The notes under the pieces: generated by a model | Databases searched by the model: none | Seen by the model: only the letters and a program-made list of their open reading frames with translations | Told to the model about the DNA's origin: nothing | Part shown: in pieces, positions 1 through 7,961 of the stretch | Numbering within the stretch: position 1 is the first letter of the stretch | Layout of the letters: each line of letters begins with the position of its first letter | Program-made: the position numbers and the translations under genes | Assembly (NCBI GenBank): GCA_000514715.1 | Contig: AZWL01000001.1 | Coordinates: forward strand, 868,186-932,185 | Origin: Streptomyces sp. CNH099 | GTDB lineage: Bacteria > Actinomycetota > Actinomycetes > Streptomycetales > Streptomycetaceae | Length of the DNA: 64,000 bases | Reading direction: 5' to 3'

Positions 1-149
1 GGCTCTACCTCTCCGAGAAGACCGTCAAGAACCACATCTCCCGCTTGCTGGCCAAGCTCGGCGTGGAGCGGCGTATCCAGGCCGCGATGATCGCCAGCCA
101 GGCCAAGCCGCCGGCCGCCGGCGACAAGCGGCCGGACGGCCGTCACTGA
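1..149 (+). CDS. Response regulator, NarL/DevR (LuxR-HTH) family, C-terminal end only
   Basis: The reading frame is open from the window edge (codons from base 3) to TGA at 147-149. The visible residues are the second half of a LuxR-type helix-turn-helix, with the recognition-helix stretch [17 protein letters not shown], followed by a short Ala/Pro-rich tail. This is the DNA-binding end of a NarL/FixJ/DevR response regulator; the receiver domain lies outside the window. The neighbourhood (universal stress protein, PAS histidine kinase, narK and narGHJI) fits a DevR/DosR-like or OsdR-like hypoxia regulator, but that subtype is inferred from context because only about 48 residues are visible. 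The downstream gene is convergent. Confidence 0.85.
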   Translation, partial: LYLSEKTVKNHISRLLAKLGVERRIQAAMIASQAKPPAAGDKRPDGRH

Positions 150-268
150 GAGACCCGAGCGGCCCGCGGAGACACCTGACCCGCAGACGCTGCCCGCCGC
201 CGTGCGGCTCGCCGGCGCGCCGCGCGGGGGCAGCGGGCACCGCACGCCCGGCGGGGCCGGTTCCGCAC

Positions 269-300
269 GGCAGCGCCCGGACGGGCGCCCGGGTGCTGCC
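269..300. terminator. Stem-loop between convergent genes
   Basis: Arms GGCAGCGCCCGG (269-280) and CCGGGTGCTGCC (289-300) pair over 12 bp with one G-T, around an 8-nt loop. It lies between the stop of the regulator (149) and the stop of the universal stress protein (310), so it could terminate both. There is no clear U-tract, which is common in actinomycetes. Confidence 0.5.
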
Positions 301-309
301 GCCGGGGCG

Positions 310-1221
310 CTACCCGGCGGGGACGAGGATCACCGGGCAGTGCGCGTGGTGCAGGACTCCGTGCGTGACCGGGCCCAGGCGGCGGCCGAGCGGGTGGGCG
401 CGGCGGTGCACGGTCAGCACGACGGCGTCGGCGGACCTGGTCCGCTCGACAAGGGCGGCCGGGGCCGAGCGGCACTCGTGGTCCGTGCTCACCTGGACAT
501 GGGGGAACTCCTCGCGCACCGCTGCCACGGCGTAGCGCGGTACGGCCTCGGCCGCCTTGCGGACCTCGCCGATCTCCTCGCGGCGGCGCGGGGAGTCGGG
601 CGTCGTCAGGGTGGCGGTGAGCGGGGGGTAGCTCCAGGCGTGCAGCACGAGCAGCCGGGCCCCGCGCCCTGCGGCCTCCTGGAAGCCGTAGCGGACGCCG
701 GCGGTCTCGGTGTTCGACCGCACGCCGACGAGCACGGTGCCGTGTGCGTCACCGGCGGTCTCGGCGTCGCCGCGGACCACCGCCAGCGGGACCTCGGTGT
801 GCGCCGCCACGCGCTGGCTGACCGAGCCCAGCAGCAAGCCGGCAAAGCCGCCGTGCCCGCGGGTGCCGACCACCGTCAGCGCCGCGGTACGGCCCTGCTG
901 CACCAGCGCCTCGGCCGCGGGGGTGCGCGTCACCGTCGTGAACACGTCGAGTTCCCCGCCGGCGAGCTTGCGGGCGTGTTCGGCGGCCTCCTCCAGCAGT
1001 TCGCGGGTGAGCCGCTCGCGCGCGCTCTGCTCGGCGGGGGACAGCCCGAGGCCGGCCGTGGCCGGGGGCGGCCACGGGACGCCGCACAGCAGTTGCAGGA
1101 CGGTGCCGCGGCGCACGGCCTCGCCGACGGCGAACTCCAGAGCGCGCTCGGCGTGCCGGGACCCGTCGTAGCCGAGAACGACGTGGTCGTGCAGAACGGG
1201 ATTGCTGTCTGTGGCGGTCAT
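310..1221 (-). CDS. Universal stress protein, tandem UspA domains
   Basis: A 303-residue protein with two UspA folds. The first opens with HVVLGYDGSRHAERAL and carries the nucleotide-binding pattern GTRGHGGF followed by GLLLGSVS. The second starts near residue 150 (GTVLVGVRSN) and has a less perfect phosphate-binding end (HPLGRRLGPVTH). Tandem USPs of this length are typical members of DosR/OsdR-type hypoxia regulons. The ATG at 1219-1221 is preferred over in-frame upstream codons because a GAAAGAAG stretch precedes it and UspA homology begins just after it. It is co-directional with the histidine kinase upstream but separated by about 230 bp, so it may have its own promoter. Likely role: cytoplasmic ATP-binding stress or dormancy protein. 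Confidence 0.92.
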   Translation of the reverse strand: MTATDSNPVLHDHVVLGYDGSRHAERALEFAVGEAVRRGTVLQLLCGVPWPPPATAGLGLSPAEQSARERLTRELLEEAAEHARKLAGGELDVFTTVTRTPAAEALVQQGRTAALTVVGTRGHGGFAGLLLGSVSQRVAAHTEVPLAVVRGDAETAGDAHGTVLVGVRSNTETAGVRYGFQEAAGRGARLLVLHAWSYPPLTATLTTPDSPRRREEIGEVRKAAEAVPRYAVAAVREEFPHVQVSTDHECRSAPAALVERTRSADAVVLTVHRRAHPLGRRLGPVTHGVLHHAHCPVILVPAG

Positions 1222-1448
1222 GGCTTCTTCTTTCGCAGGGCCGGGCGATCGGAGGGACGGCGATCGCGGTGCGGGCGAATCGCCGCCCCCGCTGTCACTT
1301 CTCAGCCTCAGCGCCGCCGAGGTGCACTCCCAGGGGGCGAAGGGTTGGCACGGCGGTCCTTCCGGGCAGTTGGCCACGGCCGGTCAGCCCACGCCGGGCG
1401 GGCATCCGGGCCTGGTCCCGCCGGCGCTACTCTCGCCCGGATTCGCGC

Positions 1449-2651
1449 TCAGGACCCGGTGGGCCCGCCGCGGTGGCGGCTGAGGGGAATGCGCCACGCC
1501 AGGCGCGTACCGCCGCCGGGACGGTCGCCGATGTCGAAGGTGCCGCCCAGGGCCACGGCGCGCTCGCGGAGGTTGGCCAGGCCGCTGCGCCGGGTGCTCG
1601 GGCCGAGACCGCGGCCGTTGTCGCCGACGGTGAGCAGCAGTTCCTCGCCGGTGTGCAGACCGACCTCGGCGGCGGACGCCTGCGCGTGCTTGCCGATGTT
1701 CGACAGCGCCTCGCGCAGCACGGCCATCAGGTGGACGGCGACCCCGTCCGGTACGGCCGCGTCGACCGGCCCTTCGAAGGAGACCGTGGGCGCGAAGCCG
1801 AGGCTGTGGCGGGCGGCGGAGATCGCGTCGAAGATCTGTGCGCGCAGGCTCGCGGCCTCCTGCGGGGCACGGTGCAGATCGAAGATCGCGTTCCGCAGCT
1901 CCTGGATCGTGGCGTCGAGTTCGGCGACGACGCCCTCGATCCGGGCGGTCGCCCGGTCGTGGTCGAGGAGGGCGGTGACGCCCTGGAGGGTCAGACCGGC
2001 GGCGAAGACACGCTGGATGACCATGTCGTGCAGGTCCCGGGCGATGCGCTCGCGGTCGGCCATCACCTCCCGTTCGGCGCGGGCGGCGGCAAGCTCGGAC
2101 TGCAGCGCCAGGCGGCGGCCGATGTCCTGGCCCACGATGGAGTAGCCGATGACGGCGCCGTCGGCGTCCCGCATGGCGGAGACGGTGACGGAGACGTCGA
2201 CGAGGCCGCCGTCGGCGTGGCGCCAGCGTGTCTCCACCGGCTCGGCGTGCTCCCCCGAGCCCGTACGGGCCAGGGCGTCCTCGAACGCCGGTCGTGCGCC
2301 CTCGGGGAGGAGCGCGTCAACGGTGTTGCCCACCATCGCGTCGGTGGCGTGGCCGAGGAGGTGCGCGGCGCCGGGGTTCCAGGTCTGGATCACACGCTGA
2401 GGACTCAGGGAGATCATGGCGTCGCCGGAGGAGGTGACGATGGCGGCGAGCCGGGCGGCGGCGCCGCGCGCGGCCTCCAGTTCGGCGTGCAGGGCGATCA
2501 GGCCGTGGTCTGCGTCGCTCAGTTCGTGGCTCAACTCGGCTGTCTGGCGCCTGCTGTCGGCCAGTTCGGCTTCCTGCCGCCGCAGCAGTGCTGCCGCCTC
2601 GGCGAGCGTACGCGGCGGCTGCGCGCTGTTCACGTCGCCCCTCCCGGGCAC
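1449..2651 (-). CDS. PAS-domain sensor histidine kinase (NarL-partner type)
   Basis: A 400-residue soluble kinase: coiled coil about 15-60, PAS about 65-180, then a HisKA_3 dimerisation segment with ERIARDLHDMVIQR (phospho-acceptor His208) and a HATPase domain with N-box REALSNIGKHA (Asn317), G1 box DNGRGLG (344-350) and a Gly-rich end. HisKA_3 kinases pair with NarL-type regulators, and such a regulator lies at the window start. The C-terminal half resembles DevS/DosT and OsdK kinases, but the sensor part is PAS rather than the usual double GAF, so haem binding is not evident. GTG at 2651 has GAGGA upstream; GTG at 2633 behind GGGAGGGG is an equally good start. It follows the stressosome genes by only 19 bp and is probably co-transcribed with them. 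No transmembrane segment is seen. Confidence 0.9.
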   Translation of the reverse strand: MPGRGDVNSAQPPRTLAEAAALLRRQEAELADSRRQTAELSHELSDADHGLIALHAELEAARGAAARLAAIVTSSGDAMISLSPQRVIQTWNPGAAHLLGHATDAMVGNTVDALLPEGARPAFEDALARTGSGEHAEPVETRWRHADGGLVDVSVTVSAMRDADGAVIGYSIVGQDIGRRLALQSELAAARAEREVMADRERIARDLHDMVIQRVFAAGLTLQGVTALLDHDRATARIEGVVAELDATIQELRNAIFDLHRAPQEAASLRAQIFDAISAARHSLGFAPTVSFEGPVDAAVPDGVAVHLMAVLREALSNIGKHAQASAAEVGLHTGEELLLTVGDNGRGLGPSTRRSGLANLRERAVALGGTFDIGDRPGGGTRLAWRIPLSRHRGGPTGS

Positions 2652-2670
2652 GTCGTTGTCCTCACCCTCA

Positions 2671-3705
2671 TCATGGCACTTCGGCGACGACGAGGACGGT
2701 GGCGTCGTCGGCCGGCCGGCCGTGGTCGCGGTGCAGCACGGCGGCGACCACCGCCGGGTCGCGGTGCAGCAGGCCGCGGTACACGGCCGTGTCCCAGCCG
2801 CTGCGGATCCCGTCGGAGGTCAGCACCAAGACGGCGCCGGGCGCCCAGGGCACGCGCTCCACATGGTCCCTCGGCGGGGACACCCGGGTGCCGAGTGTGC
2901 CGGGCCGGCCGAGGAGCGGCCACCTCCGGCCGCCGTGCAGGACGCGTCCGGTGATGTTGCCGACCCCCGCAAACGCCAGCTCGCCGCGGTCCGCGTCGAT
3001 GCGGCACGCACCGAGCACACCGCCCCGGGTGGCCCGCATCGCCTCGTGCGCCCGGCGCAGAAAGGGGCCGGGGCCGGTCATGAGCTGCCGCCGGAACTCC
3101 ACCAGTGCGGCCCGTGCGGCCACGGCGGCCGGGGCTCCATGGCCCAGGCCGTCGACGACGACGGCCTCCAGCGTGCTCCCGCCGGTACGCACCGCCCAGC
3201 CGTCGCCGGACTCCTCCTCGTTCCCGTACGGGATGTTGACGCCACCGTGCCGCCAGCGGGACGCATCCGGCCGCTCCGTCCGGTCGAGGCGCGCCAGTAC
3301 GACGGTGCCCGCCCGGGTGGCGTAGCAGTCGAAGTCACGGGCCAGGCGCCGCACGGCGGGGAGTCCGGCGCCCAGCCCGCCGGAGGCGTGGGACAGACGC
3401 TCGGGGGGCGCCGGGGCACGCCGGGCGTACGGCGACGGCGGGACAGACTCCGGCGGGATCCCGGGGCCGTGGTCGACGGAGAGCAGCTCGATGCCCTCGC
3501 CGACCGGGCGGAAGAGCACGTATCCGCCGGGGTGCGCGTGGCGCAGCAGATTGGTGCCGAGTTCGGTGGCGGCCAGCTCGGCTTCGCCCGCGCGCAGCCC
3601 CGGGCGCCCGGCGGCGGCCCGCGCGACCGCCCGGCGCAGCGCACCGACGTCCTCCTCGGCGCCGATGGGAACGCGCCGGTGTGCGGTGCCGGTCACCGTC
3701 GCCAC
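2671..3705 (-). CDS. Anti-sigma-type ATPase fused to SpoIIE/RsbX phosphatase
   Basis: A 344-residue fusion. Residues about 15-140 form an RsbT/RsbW-type HATPase (N-box ATELGTNLLRHA, ATP-lid residues DHGPGIP, and GGLGAGLPAVRR). Residues about 150-344 form a PP2C-like SpoIIE/RsbX phosphatase with metal-site residues VVVDGLGHG, LTSDGIRSG and ADDATVLVV. In stressosomes RsbT phosphorylates RsbR/RsbS and RsbX removes the phosphate, so this protein could carry both arms of the cycle. Its GTG start overlaps the end of the separate RsbT-like gene by 13 nt, implying translational coupling. The metal Asp residues and ATP-site Asn/Gly residues are present, so both halves look active. The histidine kinase gene follows at once. 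Confidence 0.88.
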   Translation of the reverse strand: MATVTGTAHRRVPIGAEEDVGALRRAVARAAAGRPGLRAGEAELAATELGTNLLRHAHPGGYVLFRPVGEGIELLSVDHGPGIPPESVPPSPYARRAPAPPERLSHASGGLGAGLPAVRRLARDFDCYATRAGTVVLARLDRTERPDASRWRHGGVNIPYGNEEESGDGWAVRTGGSTLEAVVVDGLGHGAPAAVAARAALVEFRRQLMTGPGPFLRRAHEAMRATRGGVLGACRIDADRGELAFAGVGNITGRVLHGGRRWPLLGRPGTLGTRVSPPRDHVERVPWAPGAVLVLTSDGIRSGWDTAVYRGLLHRDPAVVAAVLHRDHGRPADDATVLVVAEVP

Positions 3706-4124
3706 TTCTCGATCACCACCGTCGTACCGGAGCCGGGTGCCGAGGTGACCGTCAGCTCGTCCACCAGTCGCTGCGCTCCGGGCAGTCCGAGCCCGAGGCT
3801 GCCGCCGGTGCTGAACCCGTCGGTGAGCGCGGCGCCGATGTCCTCAATGCCGGGGCCCTCGTCGGTGAACGTCGCCCTGACGCCCTGACGCCCGGCGCCG
3901 GTGACCTGTTCCGCGCGCAGCCGACCCCGGGAGCCGGTGGCGTACTTGAGGATGTTGCGGGTCAACTCGCTGCCGGCGGTGATCAGTTTCGTCTCGTCGA
4001 CCAAGCCGAGGCTGGCGCTCCGTGCCTGCGCGCGCAGGGCCTTGCGTACGCGGATCAGGTCCGTCTGGTCGGAGATCACGATGTCGTCCGTGCCGGCCGC
4101 GACCGGTCCCGTGTCAGTACGCAC
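3693..4124 (-). CDS. rsbT: RsbT-like serine/threonine kinase (stressosome switch kinase)
   Basis: A 143-residue GHKL ATPase of RsbT type. The N-terminus has ISDQTDLIRVRKALR, then N-box SELTRNILKYA, ATP-binding FTDEGPGIED, and a C-terminal glycine box GGSLGLGLPGAQRLVDEL. In Bacillus, RsbT phosphorylates RsbS and RsbR and then leaves the stressosome to activate its output. The gene overlaps rsbS by 11 nt (GTG at 4122-4124, rsbS stop at 4114-4116) and the next gene by 13 nt, so it sits in a tightly coupled operon. The GTG start is chosen by this overlap; the Shine-Dalgarno is weak, consistent with coupling. No RsbU-type output phosphatase is nearby, so the downstream target is unknown. Confidence 0.88.
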   Translation of the reverse strand: MRTDTGPVAAGTDDIVISDQTDLIRVRKALRAQARSASLGLVDETKLITAGSELTRNILKYATGSRGRLRAEQVTGAGRQGVRATFTDEGPGIEDIGAALTDGFSTGGSLGLGLPGAQRLVDELTVTSAPGSGTTVVIEKWRR

Positions 4125-4497
4125 GGCGGCGGCCGTCGCGGCGCAGCCGGGCCAGCAGCGCCAGACCCTTCTCCGCGTTGAGGGCGGTGTCGAGATCGCC
4201 CATCGGAACGCCGAGTTCCACCAGGGTGATGGCAACGGCCGGCTGGATGCCGACAACCGCCACCTCCGCGCCGAGCAGCCGCACCATGGCCACCATCCGG
4301 GCAAGTACCCGGGCGATGAACGTGTCCACCACGCTCAGTCCGCTGACGTCGATGAGCATGCCGCCGGCGCCGGTGCGGGCGACCTCGCGCGTCAGGTGCT
4401 CCTCGACCTCGACGACCGCGATGTCGTCCAGGTCGCCCTGGAGCGAGACCAGCAGCGTGTCGCCGATCTGCATGACCGGCCCGGCCTCGCCGTTCAC
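4114..4497 (-). CDS. rsbS: RsbS-like single STAS-domain stressosome protein
   Basis: A 127-residue protein that is nearly all STAS domain. The phosphorylation loop reads [15 protein letters not shown], with Thr59 at the position where Bacillus RsbS has its phosphorylated Ser59; this is read from the sequence plus family knowledge. RsbS forms the stressosome core with RsbR proteins and holds RsbT until phosphorylated. The start ATG (4495-4497) overlaps the stop of the upstream RsbR-like gene in an ATGA arrangement, and the end overlaps rsbT. The order R-S-T matches the classic rsb order. Confidence 0.9.
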   Translation of the reverse strand: MNGEAGPVMQIGDTLLVSLQGDLDDIAVVEVEEHLTREVARTGAGGMLIDVSGLSVVDTFIARVLARMVAMVRLLGAEVAVVGIQPAVAITLVELGVPMGDLDTALNAEKGLALLARLRRDGRRRAY

Positions 4498-5708
4498 AGG
4501 GCGTCCCGCAGGGAGTCCCTAGCCGGCGGCGCGCTGCCGTCGCGCTCGTCGAGGATGGCCAGCGCCAGTTGCAGCGCGTCGCGCAGCGTGTTGCGGGAGC
4601 GCAGGCGTCCCATGTCGATGCCCAGGTGGACCATGGACTGGGCGGTCTCCGGCCGTACGCCGCTCATGATGCTCTCCGTACCCATCAGCGCGGCCGCCTG
4701 GACGGTCCGCAGCAGGTGCTGCGCGACCTGGGTGTCGATGGTCGGCACACCGCTGATGTCGAGGATCGCCACCTCGGCCTGGGTCTCGGCGATCCGCTGC
4801 AGCAGCCCTTCGGTGAGCCGGGCCGCCCGGCCGGTGTCGAGGGTGCCGATCAGCGGTAGCGCGAGCACCCTGTCCCACACCTGGATCACGGGGGTGGACA
4901 GCTCCAGGATCTCGTCGCGCTGCCGCATCAGACGCTGCTCGGTCTCACGGCGCTCGGTGACGTCCCGGATCGCAGCCGAGACCAGGACTCCCTCGTCGCT
5001 CTCCAGCGGGCTGAGGCTGATCTCGACGGGGAACTCGGTGCCGTCCCGGCGCAGCCCGTACAGCTCCAGCCCCAGGCCCATCGGACGCATCCGGGGGTCG
5101 GCGAGGTAGCCGGAGCGGTGTGCGTAGTGCTGCCTGCGGAACCGCGGCGGGACCAGGACCTCGATCTCCTGGCCGATCAACTCCTGGCGGTCGTAGCCGA
5201 AGAGCAGGTCCGTCTGGCGGTTGGCGAGCATGATCCGCCCGTCGGGCCCGATGATGACCATCGCGTCCGGTGCGGATTCGAGCAGGCCGTGGAAGAGGGC
5301 GTCCGCGCGCCGCTGCTCGCTGGCGTCCTTGACGACCTCGGCGAAGCCGAACACGTCGCCGTTCACGTCCCGAATCGCGGTGAGCACGGAACTCGCCCAG
5401 TACCGTTCGCCGTTCTTGCGCTCCCGCCAGCCCTCGGACTCGTACCGTCCGCTCTCGCCCGCGGTGGCGAGCGCCTGGTCCGGACGCCCCGCCGCCCGTT
5501 CGTCGGCCGGGTAGAGCATCGCCGCCGACCGGCCCAGCACCTCGTCCTCACCGTAGCCGTGCAGCAACATGGCCCCACGGCTCCAGCCGGCCACCCGCCC
5601 CTCGGCGTCGTACCGGACGATGGCGTAGTCGGTGATGGCGTCAAGCAGCGACTCCAAGTCGCGCAGCCGGACGTTCGGCTCACCATCCTCCGCCGCGGGC
5701 TCCGTCAT
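4494..5708 (-). CDS. RsbR-like stressosome sensor, PAS-PAS-STAS
   Basis: A 404-residue cytoplasmic protein. PAS domain 1 spans about 15-130 ([17 protein letters not shown]), PAS domain 2 about 137-255 ([17 protein letters not shown]), then a short helical linker and a STAS domain about 270-385. The STAS phosphorylation loop [14 protein letters not shown] carries Thr323 and Thr326, in the region of the RsbT target threonine in RsbR. The Bacillus RsbR sensor half is a non-haem globin; here it is replaced by two PAS domains, suggesting redox, light or small-ligand sensing. A strong GGAAGGAGGG precedes the ATG at 5706-5708. It is the first gene of the minus-strand operon RsbR-RsbS-RsbT-RsbT/X-histidine kinase. 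Confidence 0.9.
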   Translation of the reverse strand: MTEPAAEDGEPNVRLRDLESLLDAITDYAIVRYDAEGRVAGWSRGAMLLHGYGEDEVLGRSAAMLYPADERAAGRPDQALATAGESGRYESEGWRERKNGERYWASSVLTAIRDVNGDVFGFAEVVKDASEQRRADALFHGLLESAPDAMVIIGPDGRIMLANRQTDLLFGYDRQELIGQEIEVLVPPRFRRQHYAHRSGYLADPRMRPMGLGLELYGLRRDGTEFPVEISLSPLESDEGVLVSAAIRDVTERRETEQRLMRQRDEILELSTPVIQVWDRVLALPLIGTLDTGRAARLTEGLLQRIAETQAEVAILDISGVPTIDTQVAQHLLRTVQAAALMGTESIMSGVRPETAQSMVHLGIDMGRLRSRNTLRDALQLALAILDERDGSAPPARDSLRDAL

Positions 5709-5917
5709 CTCCGGTCCCTCCTTCCCCGAGGGGTCGTCGGGCTCCCAGGCCCGTGCGCCGGATGCTACCCCGGCCGGTGCTCATGCGCGCCGGTGCCCGG
5801 CAGCGGTCTCCCCCGGCGTCCGGCGGAGCGCCGGCCGACTGCGCTGGGCCGGTCGGCGGCAGAACTACCCGGCCGGCGGCCCTGGTCAGGACCGTGCGGC
5901 CCTGCGTTCCGCGGGTG

Positions 5918-6259
5918 CGCGGCGGAGGCACCCCGGCGCACTGGTGGCCGGCCGACTGCGGCGCTCGTGCCCCTGGCACGAGGCAGAGATCACCGTGGTC
6001 GACCGCGACGACGACCACGTCCACCGGTCGGGCCTGCTGTTCGTCCCCTCCGGCCGGACGGCGGCAAGGATCTCTGTCCACCCTCGCGCGCAGTACCTGC
6101 CTCCCGGCATCGGCCTCCGATGCCCGGAGGCGACTTACGTGGATCCCACCGCGCGCACCGTGTACCTCGCCGACGGCACGTTGCTGCCTTATGTCCTGCT
6201 GGTGGTGGCTGACGGCGCCCCCCCGCCGGCCCGTCTTCCAGGTGAGGCGCACCGAGTAA
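5918..6259 (+). pseudogene. Remnant of FAD/NAD-dependent oxidoreductase (sulfide:quinone reductase-like)
   Basis: A decayed N-terminal piece of a flavoprotein. In one frame VRGGGT (start of a dinucleotide-binding loop) is followed, after a frame change near 5935, by GALVAGRLRRSCPWHEAEI, a hydrophobic VVDRDDDHVH strand, then LLFVPSG and LADGTLLPYVLLVVADGA. This is the order expected in sulfide:quinone oxidoreductase/NDH-2-like proteins. The frame loses homology after about 6250, with no FAD-binding C-terminal half, and no start codon with a ribosome site precedes it. It lies between the stressosome operon and narK, so a redox enzyme was probably once part of this hypoxia block. Confidence 0.65.
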
Positions 6260-6559
6260 GAGGCCAGGGGCGCGGCCTCCCGGTCCGTGCGCTGGCCGAG
6301 TTCTCCGGGACGCCGGTCAAGGAGTTCCGCCTCATCGTTCCCAGGACCCGCCGGAGGACGTCAACCCTCCTCGGGTGATCACGGCAAGTGGAGCCGGGGC
6401 CGGCGAATTCTCGGACCAGCAGACGACGAACGCGTCCGGGGCGGCCATCGTTTCCGTGCGGCGCGAGGCGAGTGCGCCGGGCGTGCCCGGCAACACGGAT
6501 CCATGCGGCTGTCGTGGTCGGACCGGCACAGCCAGGTCAGTCCGTACGGCCGCATGGAC
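6260..6559. other. Non-coding stretch between pseudogene and narK control region
   Basis: No credible coding sequence is seen on either strand: the open frames here have no ribosome site and no family resemblance. It may hold further decayed sequence from the oxidoreductase. The narK control region starts at its right edge. Confidence 0.5.
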
Positions 6560-6573
6560 GGGACCAACGGCCC
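6560..6573. promoter_or_regulatory. Candidate DosR/OsdR-type box upstream of narK
   Basis: The 14-bp sequence GGGACCAACGGCCC matches the mycobacterial DosR core GGGACTTNNGNCCC at 9 of its 11 defined positions. It lies about 120 bp before the narK ATG, in a window that also holds the end of a DevR-like regulator. The assignment is by eye; GC-rich DNA gives chance matches. Confidence 0.4.
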
Positions 6574-6692
6574 ACTCGGCGTGCCGCGTTGTCCCGGATG
6601 CTGGCAGAAGGCTCTACTGCACCGGGTGCAGAGTCCCCGCCTGCGCCGTCGAAGGCCGGGACCGGGCGATCGCCTCCAGGAGGAGTAGCACG

Positions 6693-7961
6693 ATGTACCA
6701 GCCGTCACAGACACGGGACGACCAGCGGCTCCGAGGGCCGGGGCAGGCTTGGCTGATGCTCGCTGTGGCGACCATCGGCTTCGCGCTCAACTTCTGGGCG
6801 TGGGCGCTGCTGAGCCCGCTCGCACCGCGGCTGAAGGACGACCTCGGGCTGAGCTCGTTCGAGCAGTCGCTGCTGGTCGCGATCCCCGTGGTGGTCGGGT
6901 CCCTGGGCCGGATCCCGGTGGGGGCGTTGACCGACCGCTTCGGCGGCCGGGTGATGTTCCCGCTGGTCTCTTCGGCCACCATCGTGCCGGTTCTCTTTCT
7001 CGGCCTGGCCGGGCACTCGTCCCTGCCGGCCCTGCTGTTCGGCGGGTTCTTCCTCGGCATCGGTGGCACCGCGTTCGCGGTCGGCGTGCCGTTCGTCAGC
7101 GGCTGGTTCCCACCGGAGCGGCGCGGACTGGCGATCGGTGTCTTCGGCGCAGGCATGGGCGGCACGGCGATCAGTGCACTCACCACGGTGAAGCTGGTGG
7201 ACGGGCTCGGCATGGCAAGCACGTTCCTGATCACGGCCGGGGCGCTGGCCGCGTACACGGTGGTGGCCGCGCTGGTGCTGCGTGACGCCCCCGGACGCAG
7301 CGTCCCCGCAGAGCCGCCGGCCCGGCAACTGGCCGACACCCTGCGCCTGCGCGTGACGTGGCAGGCTTCGGCGCTGTACGCCGTTGCCTTCGGCGGCTAC
7401 GTGGCATTCTCGGTCTACCTGCCGACGTACCTGAAGACCGACTACGGCCTGAGTCAGGCGGACGCGGCCAACCGGATGGCCGGCTTCGTGCTGCTGGCGG
7501 TGCTGATGCGGCCGGTCGGCGGCTGGTTGTCGGACCGTATCGGCCCGATCCGGGTGCTCACCGGGTCGCTCGCCGTGGTCGTGGCCGGTGCCCTCGTACA
7601 GTCTGCCGGCCCGTCCCTGGTCCCCATGGCCACGGTTGCGTTCCTGTCGCTGGCCGCGGCGCTCGGTGCCGGGAGCGGAGCCACGTTCGCGCTGCTGGCG
7701 ATGCTGGCACCGGCCGGCAGGGTCGGCTCGGTGACCGGGGTCGTCGGGGCCGCTGGCGGTCTGGGCGGGTTCCTGCCGCCGCTGGTGATGGGCTCGCTGT
7801 ACGGCGCCTTCGGCTCGTACGGGCTGGGCCTGGTCCTGCTGGCGCTGGTGGCCGGTGCGGCGCTCGGCTTCACCGTCACCGGCGTGCGCCGTGCCCTCAC
7901 CCCGAAAAAACCCGATGCTCCGGACACGGTGAGCACAGTGAAGGAGCGGCGACGTGTGTGA
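6693..7961 (+). CDS. narK: Nitrate/nitrite transporter, major facilitator family
   Basis: A 422-residue, 12-helix MFS protein. The first helix begins WLMLAVATIGFALNFWAW, the loop 2-3 motif reads GRIPVGALTDRFGGR and the family nitrate signature regions are Gly-rich (GIGGTAFAVGVPFVSGWFP, and GAAGGLGGFLPP in the second half). It most resembles NarK1-type nitrate/proton or nitrate/nitrite carriers. The ATG at 6693 sits behind CCAGGAGGAG. It lies upstream of a hemerythrin gene (8-nt overlap) and narGHJI, so it should supply nitrate to the respiratory reductase and remove nitrite. The DosR-like box upstream hints at hypoxic induction. Confidence 0.92.
   Translation: MYQPSQTRDDQRLRGPGQAWLMLAVATIGFALNFWAWALLSPLAPRLKDDLGLSSFEQSLLVAIPVVVGSLGRIPVGALTDRFGGRVMFPLVSSATIVPVLFLGLAGHSSLPALLFGGFFLGIGGTAFAVGVPFVSGWFPPERRGLAIGVFGAGMGGTAISALTTVKLVDGLGMASTFLITAGALAAYTVVAALVLRDAPGRSVPAEPPARQLADTLRLRVTWQASALYAVAFGGYVAFSVYLPTYLKTDYGLSQADAANRMAGFVLLAVLMRPVGGWLSDRIGPIRVLTGSLAVVVAGALVQSAGPSLVPMATVAFLSLAAALGAGSGATFALLAMLAPAGRVGSVTGVVGAAGGLGGFLPPLVMGSLYGAFGSYGLGLVLLALVAGAALGFTVTGVRRALTPKKPDAPDTVSTVKERRRV

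Noticed and set aside
1405..1425. GGGCCTGGTCCC upstream of the universal stress protein as a DosR-like box
   Set aside because: The half-sites are two bases too close together for the known 14-bp core.
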